The translations under genes and the position numbers were made by a program. Positions 1-9,259 of a stretch of DNA of 51,658 bases are shown here, piece after piece (the stretch's first letter is position 1; every line of letters starts with the position of its first letter). The stretch lies in NCBI GenBank assembly GCA_016748015.1, contig JAAOMT010000205.1:1511-53168 (forward strand). The letters run 5' to 3'. This DNA is from Geosiphon pyriformis. Taxonomy: Eukaryota; Glomeromycota; Glomeromycetes; Archaeosporales; Geosiphonaceae. The notes below the pieces were generated by a model, which was not told where the DNA came from, searched no databases, and saw only the letters and a list, made by a program, of their open reading frames with translations.

Positions 1-14
1 CTGCTATTGTGAAC

Positions 15-53
15 TGGTGCTTGCCACTATCGCGAGATGGTGTTTGCTACTAT
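15..53. repeat. Short imperfect tandem repeat at window edge
   Basis: Two 16-bp units, starting at 15 and 38, read TGGTGCTTGCCACTAT and TGGTGTTTGCTACTAT. They differ only by C/T transitions. The flank (1-91) does not match the LINE ORF1 that begins at about 100, so it may be unrelated DNA or a decayed end of that LINE. I see nothing else in it. Confidence 0.4.
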
Positions 54-99
54 GTTAATCATTACCTTTCTAAGATTATTACTGTGCTATATTATGATT

Positions 100-855
100 G
101 AATAGTTTGTATTATTTTTATGATTCTTTTTGCTAAATTCTTAAACCGTAACACCACCCAAGAAGAAGAACCACTAACCACCTGAACCCAAGTTTTCTCA
201 CCAAAAGAAACTGAGTGAACAATTGGCACTTGCTTCTTCTTATATATGTTTGCCAAATGAATCTGATCCTGAGGAGTTGCCACCCACTTACCACAAGCAC
301 CAAAATTTTCACCCAATAAATACTCTGTAGAGATATGACCAAACTGTTTGCAATTAGCACAACGGCCAAAGAAAGACCAGCCCAGTGCAAATTCACACCC
401 TTAAACACTAGAATAGAACCAATAGCAGCCAATTGGAAGCCTCATTGACAAAACACACAATTACACATCTATCATACACATATAAGCTGGGATTATGGCT
501 GATAAAACAGGTCTTTCTACCATATGATTTCAACAAATCAGAAAGATCATGAGCCATTATACCAACTGGAAGAGTATAAAACAATGCCTGATGACAATTT
601 TTCACTACTTACAATTCTTTGTCATTCACTGTCAATACAACATGAACAGAATTTTTACCCATGAGAACTGACCATTTAAAAGCAACCAAGCTAGCCACAT
701 CTGATGACTCAAATTCTACTAAAGCTTTTTGCCAAAGTCTAATCAGTTGTATCCTAATCAAAATCATCTGATCAAATTTAGAGAACACTGACTCAATTGC
801 TGATTTGAGAAGATCTACTGGAATCTCCTTGACAATTACCTCCTGATTTAAATGG
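100..855 (-). pseudogene. LINE copy 1 ORF1, downstream half (RRM-like region and zinc knuckle)
   Basis: This is the C-terminal half of a non-LTR retrotransposon ORF1, the RNA-binding protein of the LINE RNP. Reading down from 855 there is an RRM-like stretch (VIVKEIPVDL, then a segment ending in WQKALVEFES and VASLVAFKWSV). A conserved block follows (HQALFYTLPVG, SDLLKSYGRKTCF, YDRCVIVCF). Next is a zinc knuckle at about 319-361 reading CANCKQFGHISTEY, where the fourth Cys has become Tyr. A net one-base shift lies just before the knuckle, and a TAA lies upstream of HQALFY. The C-terminal stretch (NIYKKKQVPIV, FGEKTWVQV) runs to about 100. The upstream half of the same gene is at 42228-43012, so this ORF1 was split by the LTR-element nest. 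Family assignment rests on remembered glomeromycotan LINE proteins. Confidence 0.8.
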
Positions 856-920
856 TGTTACTTGAAGAAAGAAAGAAAAAGTGACCTGAAAAAAAACGTG
901 ACAAAACATGAAAAGACACA

Positions 921-1075
921 GAATAGCACACAATAATGTTAAATAACACATTATAATGTTAGATAATGCATTATAACATAAGATAATATGTTATAATACA
1001 GGATAACATAGAATAACATATAATAACATCAGATAACATGTTATAACATAGAATAATTAGTTATAATATAAGAAA
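921..1075 (+). repeat. U3 short tandem array, element A 5' LTR
   Basis: About ten degenerate units of the form ATAACATNTTATAACATAGG lie upstream of the TATA box, many of them self-complementary (TTATAACATGTTATAA-like). The same array is present in the 3' LTR (about 41365-41535) and, less decayed, in element D, where the cores read AACGCGTT. This suggests an ancestral CpG-containing unit since converted to TG/CA. The position suits an enhancer-type array; function is unknown. Confidence 0.7.
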
Positions 1076-1327
1076 AACGAAGTAATAGCTAGCAAAAACA
1101 GACAATCCAAAGCAATCCTGTAAAACTAGAAAATACATATATATAGCAATAGCATTAGAGACAGAAGGAAGGAAAAGGGAAAAAAAAAATTCCTTAGTTA
1201 CTGTTCCCCAGTTAGAAACCATAGCATTCTAAAATATTAATAAATATACTTATTCAGCATCTCAAATCCAGTTGTTCACTATCAACTCTAAATGGTCATA
1301 GTAATTAATACTTAAAACATATAGGAA

Positions 1328-1352
1328 CAATAGTTCTTGATTACGGCTATTG
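1328..1352 (+). promoter_or_regulatory. Conserved leader hairpin (dimerisation-signal-like), element A
   Basis: The stem is CAATAG/CTATTG and the loop contains TGATTA, one transition from the TGATCA palindrome of the other LTRs. The counterpart in the 3' LTR is at 41793-41817. The same hairpin occurs in all nine LTR copies of this window; see findings. Confidence 0.55.
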
Positions 1353-1760
1353 ATAGGATACTAACTTACATTGTCTTGGCTTATTGTCTTTATTTTTTTT
1401 ATCTCTTTTATTTTTTTGTCTTTATTTTGTTGGGTATACTAATTGATTGAAGATTAAAGTGCTAAGTATTGATGTCAAAAATTGCCTGGTAAAAAACCTC
1501 TGCAAGTGGGTAGAATGTGTAAGAATTATGGATTGCTTACCAGAGGATTGCTGACCATTACGCTGAAAAAAAAATTGATAGAATTGGGATTCTGGGAAGC
1601 TATAGAAAAAATAACACAAGAATCTTTGTCCATTATACAAAAAACTCCAATCAAAATCTTCTGATTGAAACATTTTTAGACATTACTAATGTTATCAATT
1701 AAGCACCAAGTTATGGGTTTGTTATTTGCTTTGAGACCCCAAATAATCACCTGTAATATT

Positions 1761-1777
1761 TGGTGCTCTCTGTAAGG
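1761..1777 (+). other. Primer binding site of element A
   Basis: TGGTGCTCTCTGTAAGG begins 2 nt after the LTR end, the position of a minus-strand primer site. Its complement ends in CACCA, as expected for a tRNA 3' end. The consensus over the four elements is TGGTGCTCCCTGTGAGG. I cannot name the tRNA. Confidence 0.8.
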
Positions 1778-1820
1778 TATAATCCTACAAAAAACCAGCA
1801 CCAACAACAATCATCCAAAA

Positions 1821-2814
1821 GTAACAGAATCAGAAATCATAGGAGCAAACCATTTAGAATTTGCCAAATCCTTGTTTCAACAATACAGCTAACAATTAGG
1901 ATTAAACAACAATCATTTCCCAGTAGAATCAGCCTTCAACTTTTACATCAACAATAAAATCACAGACTGCTTAGAAGGAACAGTTAATATTGAATCCACA
2001 AGAGAAAATTTCTATACAGAATTATTTCAACATACCAGCTTACCAAGAAATCACAGTTTTGCACCAATCATTAGGAAAATCAATTAAATTATTGAAAGAT
2101 ACACCCAACAACAATTTCCCATCACCTACGCAGACAAAGACAAAAGAAGATTGCAAACACCAGTGATAACACCCAAAAAAATACAATCACCCACTTGGAA
2201 GAAAACCAGAGTTGAATCACCAACCAATTCATTATATCATTATACACCAAGAAGTGCTATCAATATATTATCAGCAAATGTATCTACATCAAATGCGACA
2301 TTAACCTTTAGATGATTCTTATTCTAAAGTAAACAAAAAAGAGCAGAGTTACTAGAACCATATGGCAAATATTTTAAAGGATTTAAATTATGATCGCCAA
2401 TGCCATTAGGTTTCCGATCACCACTACCTCAACCAAATTTTGGAAATGCGAGTTCCTGAAAAATAACAAAATCAGAAGAGGAGGAAGAAGAAGAAGCTGA
2501 AGATCAGGAATTTACTTACCAGAATCCGATCACAGAGAATTCAGAAATTGAAACTCCGAACATTCAAACCCAACAAATTCTGAATAATCTAAACCTGAGT
2601 TAATTAATCAGAGAAACTTACCTTTAATAATTGTCATCAATCAGCCACCAATTGTACCAATATTGAAACCAATTCTACTGCAGCCACTTCAGCAACCTAT
2701 TCAACCACTGCTTTAACAACCCCAACAGCCATTGCAACAACCACAACCACAACAATTGAATTTAGATCTAATGGCCTACACTTTAATAGTGAAACTTAAA
2801 AAGTTTACTGGCAA
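1821..2814 (+). pseudogene. Element A gag, N-terminal part (interrupted by B)
   Basis: Degenerate Gag alignable to the B copy at 3679 (TESEIIGANHLEFAKSLFQQ against MAESESIGANHLGFTKFLF). The start codon position reads GTA (ATG in B and E, GTG in D). There are several in-frame stops, for example TAA in the QYS*QLG stretch near 1888. The middle (about 2480-2760) is a Glu-, Gln- and Pro-rich linker. The capsid region starts at LDLMAYTL near 2760 and is broken at FTGN by element B at 2815. Gag continues at 33095. Gag forms the particle that packages element RNA. The 1760-1957 open frame is not the coding frame. Confidence 0.8.
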
Positions 2815-2869
2815 TGTTACTCATAGAAAGAAAACAGATATAGGGAAATAGTAGACCAATAAGTAAATA

Positions 2870-3020
2870 GCATGTAGCATGTGAACATATTGCTCAGCAA
2901 GGTGGAGCAATGTCAGAAAACATGGCACATTGCTCAGCAGTGTGAAGCAATGTTAGAAAATTAGAGCACATTGCTCAAAAAATCATAGCATAGCACTTGG
3001 GAATGTGAGCAATCTCGTAG
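2870..3020 (+). repeat. U3 array of ACATTGCTC inverted repeats, element B
   Basis: Repeated ACATTGCTCAGCA and GAGCAATGT units alternate in both orientations, so the region can fold on itself. The 3' LTR counterpart (about 32335-32490) includes the near-perfect palindrome CACATTGCTCAGCAATGTG. It lies upstream of the TATA box. The motif is unrelated to those of A/D and E/C although the position is the same. Confidence 0.7.
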
Positions 3021-3144
3021 AACATCAATTATGTATATATAGTAATAGCATTAAAAGTAGAAAGAGTAAAATCTTTTAACTAGAAATCTCTTATCCACAA
3101 ATATTAAATAAATAAATTATTCACCATCCACATCTACTCTCCAC

Positions 3145-3167
3145 TATCAACACTTCATGTTGATAGT
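3145..3167 (+). promoter_or_regulatory. Leader hairpin 1, element B
   Basis: A perfect 9-bp stem (CTATCAACA / TGTTGATAG) around a 5-nt CTTCA loop. It recurs in solo LTR C (36346-36368) and E (near 21177 and 30239 on the minus strand), is degenerate in A, and is not evident in D. Confidence 0.6.
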
Positions 3168-3191
3168 AATTGATACTTAACCCTGTTGGAA

Positions 3192-3216
3192 CAATAGCTC
3201 TTGATCATGGCTATTG
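3192..3216 (+). promoter_or_regulatory. Conserved leader hairpin 2 (dimerisation-signal-like), element B
   Basis: Stem CAATAGC/GCTATTG, loop TCTTGATCATG with palindrome TGATCA. The 3' LTR copy (32667-32691) has TAATCA by one transition. It is followed at once by GATACTAACTTAC. Confidence 0.65.
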
Positions 3217-3617
3217 ACAAGATACTAACTTACAATTGCTTTGGTTTATTTTTTTTTATGTTTTCATTTCTTTGTTTTACTAATTAATTAAAAAGTTAAG
3301 TGTTAAGTTATTGATGTCAAGGATAGCTTGGTAAAAGACCCCAAAGGAAAGGTATAGGAATTGAAAATTTAAGAATAGCTTACTAGAAGGGCATCTCTGT
3401 CAAGATTACTGGCCACCACGCTGAGAAAGAAATTTGACGGAATTGCAATTCCAGGAGACTACAGAAAAGACAACAATTAAATCTCTGTTTATTATACAAA
3501 AGACTCTACAACAAAACTTTTAGATCATTATTATCATTACCAATGACAATAGCTCTTGAGCACCAAGTTATGGGTTTGTTATTTGACTTGAGACCCCAAA
3601 TAATCAACTGTAACATT

Positions 3618-3634
3618 TGGTGCTTCCTGTGAGG
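3618..3634 (+). other. Primer binding site of element B
   Basis: TGGTGCTTCCTGTGAGG, 2 nt after the LTR end GTAACA. Same site as in A, D and E apart from transitions, so the elements probably use the same tRNA primer. Confidence 0.82.
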
Positions 3635-3678
3635 TATAATCCTACAGAGAACCAGCATTAACTACACCTATTCCAAAA

Positions 3679-5760
3679 ATGGCAGAATCAGAAAGTATAG
3701 GAGCAAACCATTTAGGATTCACAAAATTCTTATTTCAACACTACTGTCAACACTTGGGATTAAACCAAAATCATATATCAGCAGAATCAGTCTTCAATTT
3801 CTATGTTAATGAAAAAATTGCCTATTTGTTAGAAACACCAGTAAACACTGAATCAGCAAGAAAAATCTTTTACCATGAATTAATCCAAAACACCAGTTTA
3901 CCAACAAATTATAATTTTGCATCCATCATTACTGAGATTAACAAAAAAATTGAACATCATACACAACAAAGATATCCAATCACCTATGCAAGCAAAGGCA
4001 AAGAAAAACTACAAACACTAGCAGTAACATCTCAATGAATCCAACCACCCACTTGGAAGAAACACAAAGTTGAATCACTCACAAATTTATTATATTATTA
4101 TACTCCTAGAAGTGCCATCAATATCACATCAACAGACGCGTCTACATTAAATGTGATCTCAACATTTGGACAATTTGCATTCCAAAGTAAACAAAGAAAA
4201 ACAGACCTACTAGAACCATATGGTGAATACTTTGAAGGATTTAATTCACGATCGCCAACCCCATCAGGACTTCGATCACTGTCACTGCCACCAAATTTTG
4301 GAATCTCTGATCCATGAGAAATAATGGAATCAGAAGAAGAATCTAAGGATCAAGAATTTACTTACCAAAACCCAATTCCAAAAAATCCAACAATTGAAAC
4401 CCCAAATCTCCAAACTCAGCAACATCTAGATTTAGAAAATCCAGAAATCAAAACCCTGAATATTCAAACACCACAAAATCATAACAATTCAAATCCTGAA
4501 TTAATTAATCAGCCAAACTTACTTCCAGTAATTGTTATTAATCAACCACTAATTAAACCAATTATTGAACCAATTAAACCTCCTCAACAACCTCAGCAGC
4601 TGTTTCAACAGCTGCAATAACAACTTTAACAACCAAACTTAGATTTAATGGCCTATGCTCCAATAGCAAAACTTGAGAAATTCACTGGCAAAGAAGATGA
4701 TGCCCAAATCTGGCTCAACGACATTGAAAAAGCCATTACAGCCAATAGATAGAATGATGCAAAAGCACTCCAAGCTATTCCCTATTTTCTGCAAGATACC
4801 GCCAACTCGTGGTATCAAAGTTTAGTTGCCAAATCTTAAACATTCCAGAAATTTAAAGTTGCATTTCTGGAATATTTCAGTAATAATAATAGTATTAACC
4901 ACCTAGTCAACACCTTCACTACCATCAAACAGGGAGAAAATAAAGCAGTTACCACTTACTTAAGATGCTTCCACAGAAATCTGTGCCAAATCCAGGTCAT
5001 ACAGACTGATTATTTTACAGCACCACAGATTCTGAATCAATTTATTAAAGGTCTGTACAGTAGCATTCTTTAATGCGTTTACTCAATGCATCCAGTAGAT
5101 CTTCAAGCTGCTGTTATGGATGCCAGAGATTTTAAAGCCACTGAACTCAAAGCCAATCATGCCTATACAGTAAATCTAGTGATGAATAAACCATCTGAAC
5201 TGGATTCCAAATTAAAACAAATCAGCAAATCAATCAATCAAAAATTAGAAGGATACTTAGCTAACACCAATCAAGCCATTTATTAACCACCCCAATGACA
5301 CAACAATTAGAAAAACAGAAATTGCTCTCAAAATCAGTCACGTTTAGCATCATTCTCGACCAATTAACAGTGGTAGCAAGAAATGCATGCATGCCACTAT
5401 TGTAGTAAACAAAGACATTTACAATTTGAATGTCGAAAAAAGATAAGCAACCAGAGATCAGCTAATCAGTATTAAAACTCTGATCGCCAACTACAAATTC
5501 AGAATTATGTCAGTAATCAATCAAACTCAGCTCTATATTAACCGAATTACCTTCCTATGATGCAGCCAATATATCAAACTCCAATGATACAGCAATTATA
5601 CTCACCTCCAGTCTATCAGCCTCCAGCATCAATTTATCAACTGCAGTCCCAATCCATTTATCAGCCACAATCTCAGATAAATTATCCGCCCCAACAAAAT
5701 CAGACACTGCCATATAACTTACCTTAAAACAGAACTCAAAGACTGAGATTAACACAACAG
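3679..5760 (+). pseudogene. Element B gag
   Basis: Gag starts at ATG 3679 (MAESESIGANHL), 44 nt after the PBS. An N-terminal domain (3679-4038, 119 aa open) is followed by a Pro/Gln/Asn-rich linker (4324-4620 open). The retrotransposon-type capsid runs 4650-5290 (LEKFTGKEDDAQIWLND, NSWYQSL, FKVAFLEYFSNNNSIN, LNQFIKGLYSSIL). A complete CCHC knuckle lies at about 5392-5433 (CHYCSKQRHLQFEC). A Gln/Tyr/Pro-rich tail runs to about 5730. Everything is in one frame (frame of 3679), broken only by stops such as TAG and TAA at former Trp and Gln codons. The protein forms the particle and, through the knuckle, would bind RNA. The same frame runs straight into protease. Confidence 0.85.
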
Positions 5761-6107
5761 AGCTGGAGATCATTGATGGTAATCTATCAACTGATTTCCA
5801 GTTCTGTAAACCTGCCATTAGGATCTCGACAACGGAATTTGAGCACCAGATACAGCCAAAACCTGAATGCACAACATTATTTAAGTCTTCTGGTTATCCC
5901 AGAAAACACCTTACTCAACAATATAGCAACCAACCAAAAACAACTAATCACCAGCAACATACCTCTAGCCACTATTACCAACAATAAATCACTAGCAGCA
6001 ATCTTCCCATTTGAATTTAAGGAAACTACACCAGTTCCATTATTTAGTGGAGCTGCTTTTGACACCAAACTAATCACCACTATGTACACTGATGTAAAAG
6101 TTAATGG
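5761..6107 (+). pseudogene. Element B protease, N-terminal part (interrupted by D)
   Basis: Same frame as gag. The pre-protease segment contains SLLVIPENT, NIPLATITNNKSLAAIFPFEF and FSGAAFDTKLITTMYTDVKVNG, after which D is inserted at ATGG. The catalytic DSG lies beyond the insertion at 16365. The open frame 5773-6153 runs a few codons into D's LTR; that tail is not B coding sequence. Confidence 0.85.
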
Positions 6108-6171
6108 TATTACCCAAGTAAAAAAACCGATCCAAAGTTATGAAGAAATGTGACCAAAATGTGACATAATA

Positions 6172-6355
6172 CAGAATAACGCGCAATAATGTTGGATAAC
6201 GCGTTATAATGTTAGATAACGTGTTATAATGCAGGATAACACAGAATAGTGTGCAATAACATAGGATAATGTGTTATAACACAGGATAACACAGAATAAC
6301 ATGTAATAATGTCAGATAATGTGTTATAACATAGGATAATTAGCAATAACATAGA
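6172..6355 (+). repeat. U3 CpG-containing palindromic array, element D
   Basis: Tandem units such as GGATAACGCGTTATAATGTT repeat with cores AACGCGTT, AACGTGTT and AACACA. The 3' LTR copy (about 15325-15495) has the same units with CG changed to TG or CA at many sites, a direct picture of CpG decay. It lies upstream of TATAAAAG. Confidence 0.75.
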
Positions 6356-6713
6356 AAAACGAAGCAATAACAGAAACAACAAAGCAATAGCTAGTGATAG
6401 CGAGACAATTGAAAGCAATTCTGTAAAACCAAAAGAATGTATAAAAGCAAATAGTTGTAAAAATGAGAAAAGACAGAGAAGAAAAAATAGATATGAACCT
6501 CTAGACCAGAAATTAAAATATCCATACCCCTTCATCCTTTATTATTTTCTCTATTTTATCTCCTGAAATAAACCAATTATTAAAAGAAATCAGAATCATG
6601 AATTTATGTTCTCAAACTTCGTGGAATTTACATGAATTAACCCTTGTCTTGTACTTCCATTTTAGAACAGATGCTCTTAACATAACCACCTCGAATCTAT
6701 TAACAATTTGGAC

Positions 6714-6738
6714 CAATTGCTCTTGATCACAGCAATTA
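6714..6738 (+). promoter_or_regulatory. Conserved leader hairpin 2, element D
   Basis: Stem AATTGC/GCAATT around a loop with TGATCA; B, C and E have ATAGC/GCTAT at the same position, so at least one base pair has changed on both sides (A-T to T-A). The 3' LTR copy at 15864-15888 has stem CAAT.GC/GC.ATTG and loop TCTTGATCATG. Confidence 0.6.
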
Positions 6739-7201
6739 ATGATACTAATTTATTTTTTCTCTCTTTTCTTTTCTTTTCTTTTTCTTTTTCTTTTTTTTTC
6801 TGTCTTATTTTTTGTGGAGTGGCAACATAGTAAAATTGACTGTCTGGGAATAGACTTCGTGATAGCCTGGTAAAAGAGGGAAGCTCCCCCTAAGTTTTGG
6901 ATATTAACATTATCTTGTTAGCTTACCAAAAGGGTGAAAAGACAACGCCAGACCCTAATGACTGTGCTCATTAGCTCAGAAAAAAAAGCTCATATTTATG
7001 AAAAATGTTGCAATCAACAAAAGACAAACTCTGTGCCTTATAACCAAAGAACTCAATGGGTAAAATTCACATTCAGAAATAGACTTTCAGAGACTGATAA
7101 TCAAGACTAAGCCAACAGAATTACATGAAAGATGCATCATTAATAATTGAGAGCACCAAACGTTACCATTTCCCATATCCACCAAGTTTACCTGTAATAT
7201 T

Positions 7202-7218
7202 TGGTGCTCCCTGTGAGG
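7202..7218 (+). other. Primer binding site of element D
   Basis: TGGTGCTCCCTGTGAGG, 2 nt after the LTR. It equals the consensus of the four elements. Confidence 0.85.
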
Positions 7219-7261
7219 TTATAAATCCACAGAGACAGAGCACCCCCAAAAATACATAAAA

Positions 7262-9259
7262 GTGGCAACTATTGAAACAATAGGAAAGGACCACTCCTCG
7301 TACAGAAAAGCACTATTTCAATACTTTTGAAAAGACCTAGGAATACCAGCAGAAACCGCTTACACAGAAAGGGATTTTTGTAACTATATCAATACAAAAA
7401 TTGACTGCTTGTTAGGCCACACAACTAATACAGGAAGACTTGGAGAACAAATCCATCAAAGCTTACTAGGGTACTCAACAGCCATGACTACCTGAGCAAT
7501 CACTGAAACTCTGTGCATAATCGATATAGACATTAAATATTACGTGGCACAACGATTCTCTCAAGTACAACAACCAGTAAAATTCGGCCCTGAGGAATAT
7601 GAAAACGAATCCAACAACCCCGTAACTGCCCAAGCCAAATCCATGGTCAACAAGAAACCAAGGGTCCTCTCCCCAACAACTCCATTATACCATCAGATAC
7701 TGCAAAGTAGAATTGTATTCAACCCACTCCTGGAAACCCAGTCAGAAACACCACGAACTCCTGGAAATCCACACCCTTGGAATCAACACAGTTGGACCAA
7801 ATCACTAGGAGAATATGGATCGCTGTTTGGAAATCTTACCCCAGCAGCTGGTCAAACAGAAGGAAACCCATCAACTTAGGAACAGCCACCAGCACAAAAC
7901 CTAGCAGAATCAGCATCTCCTCTAACGGAAGAAACAGCTATCTTACAACCTATTGGTTCAAGTAACAAAGGAAAACAACCAGCATTAGCACCCAGAGAAT
8001 ACTCGAATACGCAGACACCAATCCCTTTAAACATAATCAGTAACACCCCACCCATTAACTGGATCATGGCTTACTGGGATATTGCTAAATTAGAAAAATT
8101 CTCTGGTGAAGAAGATAACGCATATTTTTGGATTGTGAATGCCAAGAAAGCAATTACTGCTAACAGTTGGAACAACAACCACACAGTTCAGACACTGCCA
8201 TTTTTTCTGACCAGAACTGCCGATTCATAGTACCAGAGTCTGGCAGAGAAGCCTACCTCATTTACCGAGTTTAAACTCGCATTTCTGTAATACTTCTGTG
8301 ACCCCAATATGTTAATCTGATTGCAGAATCAATTCAGCATAATTAAACAAAAAGATCACAAAGCAGTAACTACTTATCTCAGATGATTCAATTAAATCCT
8401 GCATCAAATATTAGCTATCGAAAAGGACTACTACACCACAGCACAAGTTCTTAATCAATTCATTAAAGGATTGCAGAGTAGTATTCTAAGATTCATAAGA
8501 CCCCGCCATCTGACCAGTTTATAAGACGCCATCACTCTCATTCACAATTTTGAGTCTGCAGAACAAGAAGTGAACCATACTCAAGCCATTAATTTAGCCA
8601 TTAACGGAACCTCTGATGTCAATGCAAAAATAACCCAATTGAGTAAGAAACTAACTCAGAAAATTGAGAGATTCTTAGCCGGAACTACAGGAACTTACCA
8701 ACCACCCCAATGGAGCAAAAATAACAACAACAGCAGATACCCATAGCAACAGAACCGTTAGCAACAGCAACAACCTTGAAGATCCGATCCTCACAACTGC
8801 TACTACTGTCAAAAACCTGGACACATTGCCCGTGACTGCAGAAAGAAGATCATGGACCAAAATCAAGGAAACCCATACCAGCAACCCAGATATCAGCAAA
8901 ACATGATACCCCAATATTCCATACCTCAGAATCAACCACCCTTATACGCACAACAAGTTCCGTACACTCAACCACTGCTCCAGAATTATTATCAACCACC
9001 ACCAATGACACAAGCAATTCCTCACTATCAAACTTCCTCCTACAGCCCGTCCAGACTTCAAGCTATAGACTATAATCAGAGATGGAGGAATCTCAACAAC
9101 AATCAAGTACAAACCAACAGTGGACCATCTTGACCAATCCCTCGCGGTTCTGCCCAATTTCGACCAACACCAACTGGATACCTGAATCAAGCTTCCTATC
9201 TCAGTCTTATGGAAGACCAGGGTTTTGATAAATCTACACCTGTGGAAGGGGAGATATAG
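7262..9259 (+). pseudogene. Element D gag
   Basis: The frame starts at GTG 7262 where B and E have ATG (VATIETIGKDHS against MAESESIGANHL), with no in-frame ATG nearby. In order: N-terminal domain with TGA near 7327 and 7492; Pro/Ser-rich linker (7544-7879 open); capsid 8068-8690 (WDIAKLEKFSGEEDNAYFW, FTEFKLAFL*YFCD, LNQFIKGLQSSIL); intact CCHC knuckle at about 8796-8838 (CYYCQKPGHIARDC); Gln/Tyr/Pro-rich tail (8852-9133 open). The frame closes at TAG 9257. Protease continues in the minus-one frame, unlike B and E where gag and pol share one frame, so a small indel around 9235-9255 is the simplest explanation. Particle protein. Confidence 0.85.

Larger units (their letters stand above)
856..1758 (+). 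repeat. 5' LTR of element A
   Basis: This 903-bp repeat aligns end to end with 41282-42223. U3 has an array of TTATAACAT-like units (about 921-1075). A TATA-like ATATATATAG lies at about 1136, with AATAAA-type signals at about 1234. The leader carries the conserved hairpin at 1328-1352, TACTAAC and a long T-rich tract (about 1360-1430), and the pairing segments CTGGTAA (about 1487) and TTACCAG (about 1538). It ends GTAATA where the other families have GTAACA. Short ORFs on either strand here (for example 1422-1673 and 1482-1664) are chance frames. Confidence 0.92.
2815..3615 (+). repeat. 5' LTR of element B
   Basis: This 801-bp repeat is matched by 32271-33090. U3 holds an inverted-repeat-rich array (CACATTGCTC...GAGCAATGT, 2870-3020). 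A TATA-like TATATATAG lies at about 3032 and AATAAA at about 3107. In the leader, hairpin 1 is at 3145-3167 (stem CTATCAACA/TGTTGATAG) and hairpin 2 at 3192-3216. TACTAAC at about 3222 is followed by a T-rich tract. CTTGGTAA/TTACTAG pairing and the palindrome GGAATTGCAATTCC (3439-3452) follow. Differences from the 3' copy are mostly transitions. Confidence 0.92.
6108..7199 (+). repeat. 5' LTR of element D
   Basis: This 1,092-bp repeat begins TATTACCC (TGTTACCC in the 3' copy) and ends GTAATA. It aligns with 15258-16360; most differences are CG against TG or CA. U3 array 6172-6355, TATAAAAG at about 6440, AATAAA at about 6566, hairpin 2 at 6714-6738, then TACTAAT and a 75-nt C/T tract (about 6745-6810). 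CTGGTAA (about 6871) and TTACCA (about 6923) can pair. CTAATGA...TCATTAG near 6955-6976 forms another stem. The 6224-6535 minus-strand frame is a chance ORF in the array. Confidence 0.93.

Noticed and set aside
856-1758. Hammerhead-type ribozyme in the LTR (retrozyme)
   Set aside because: I looked for a CTGATGA...GAAA core in the LTRs and leaders and did not find one.
6224-6535. Minus-strand open frame of 103 codons (also 15374-15685) as a small membrane protein
   Set aside because: It is produced by the U3 tandem array and the TATA region of D's LTRs, is low-complexity, and has no conserved counterpart outside the array.
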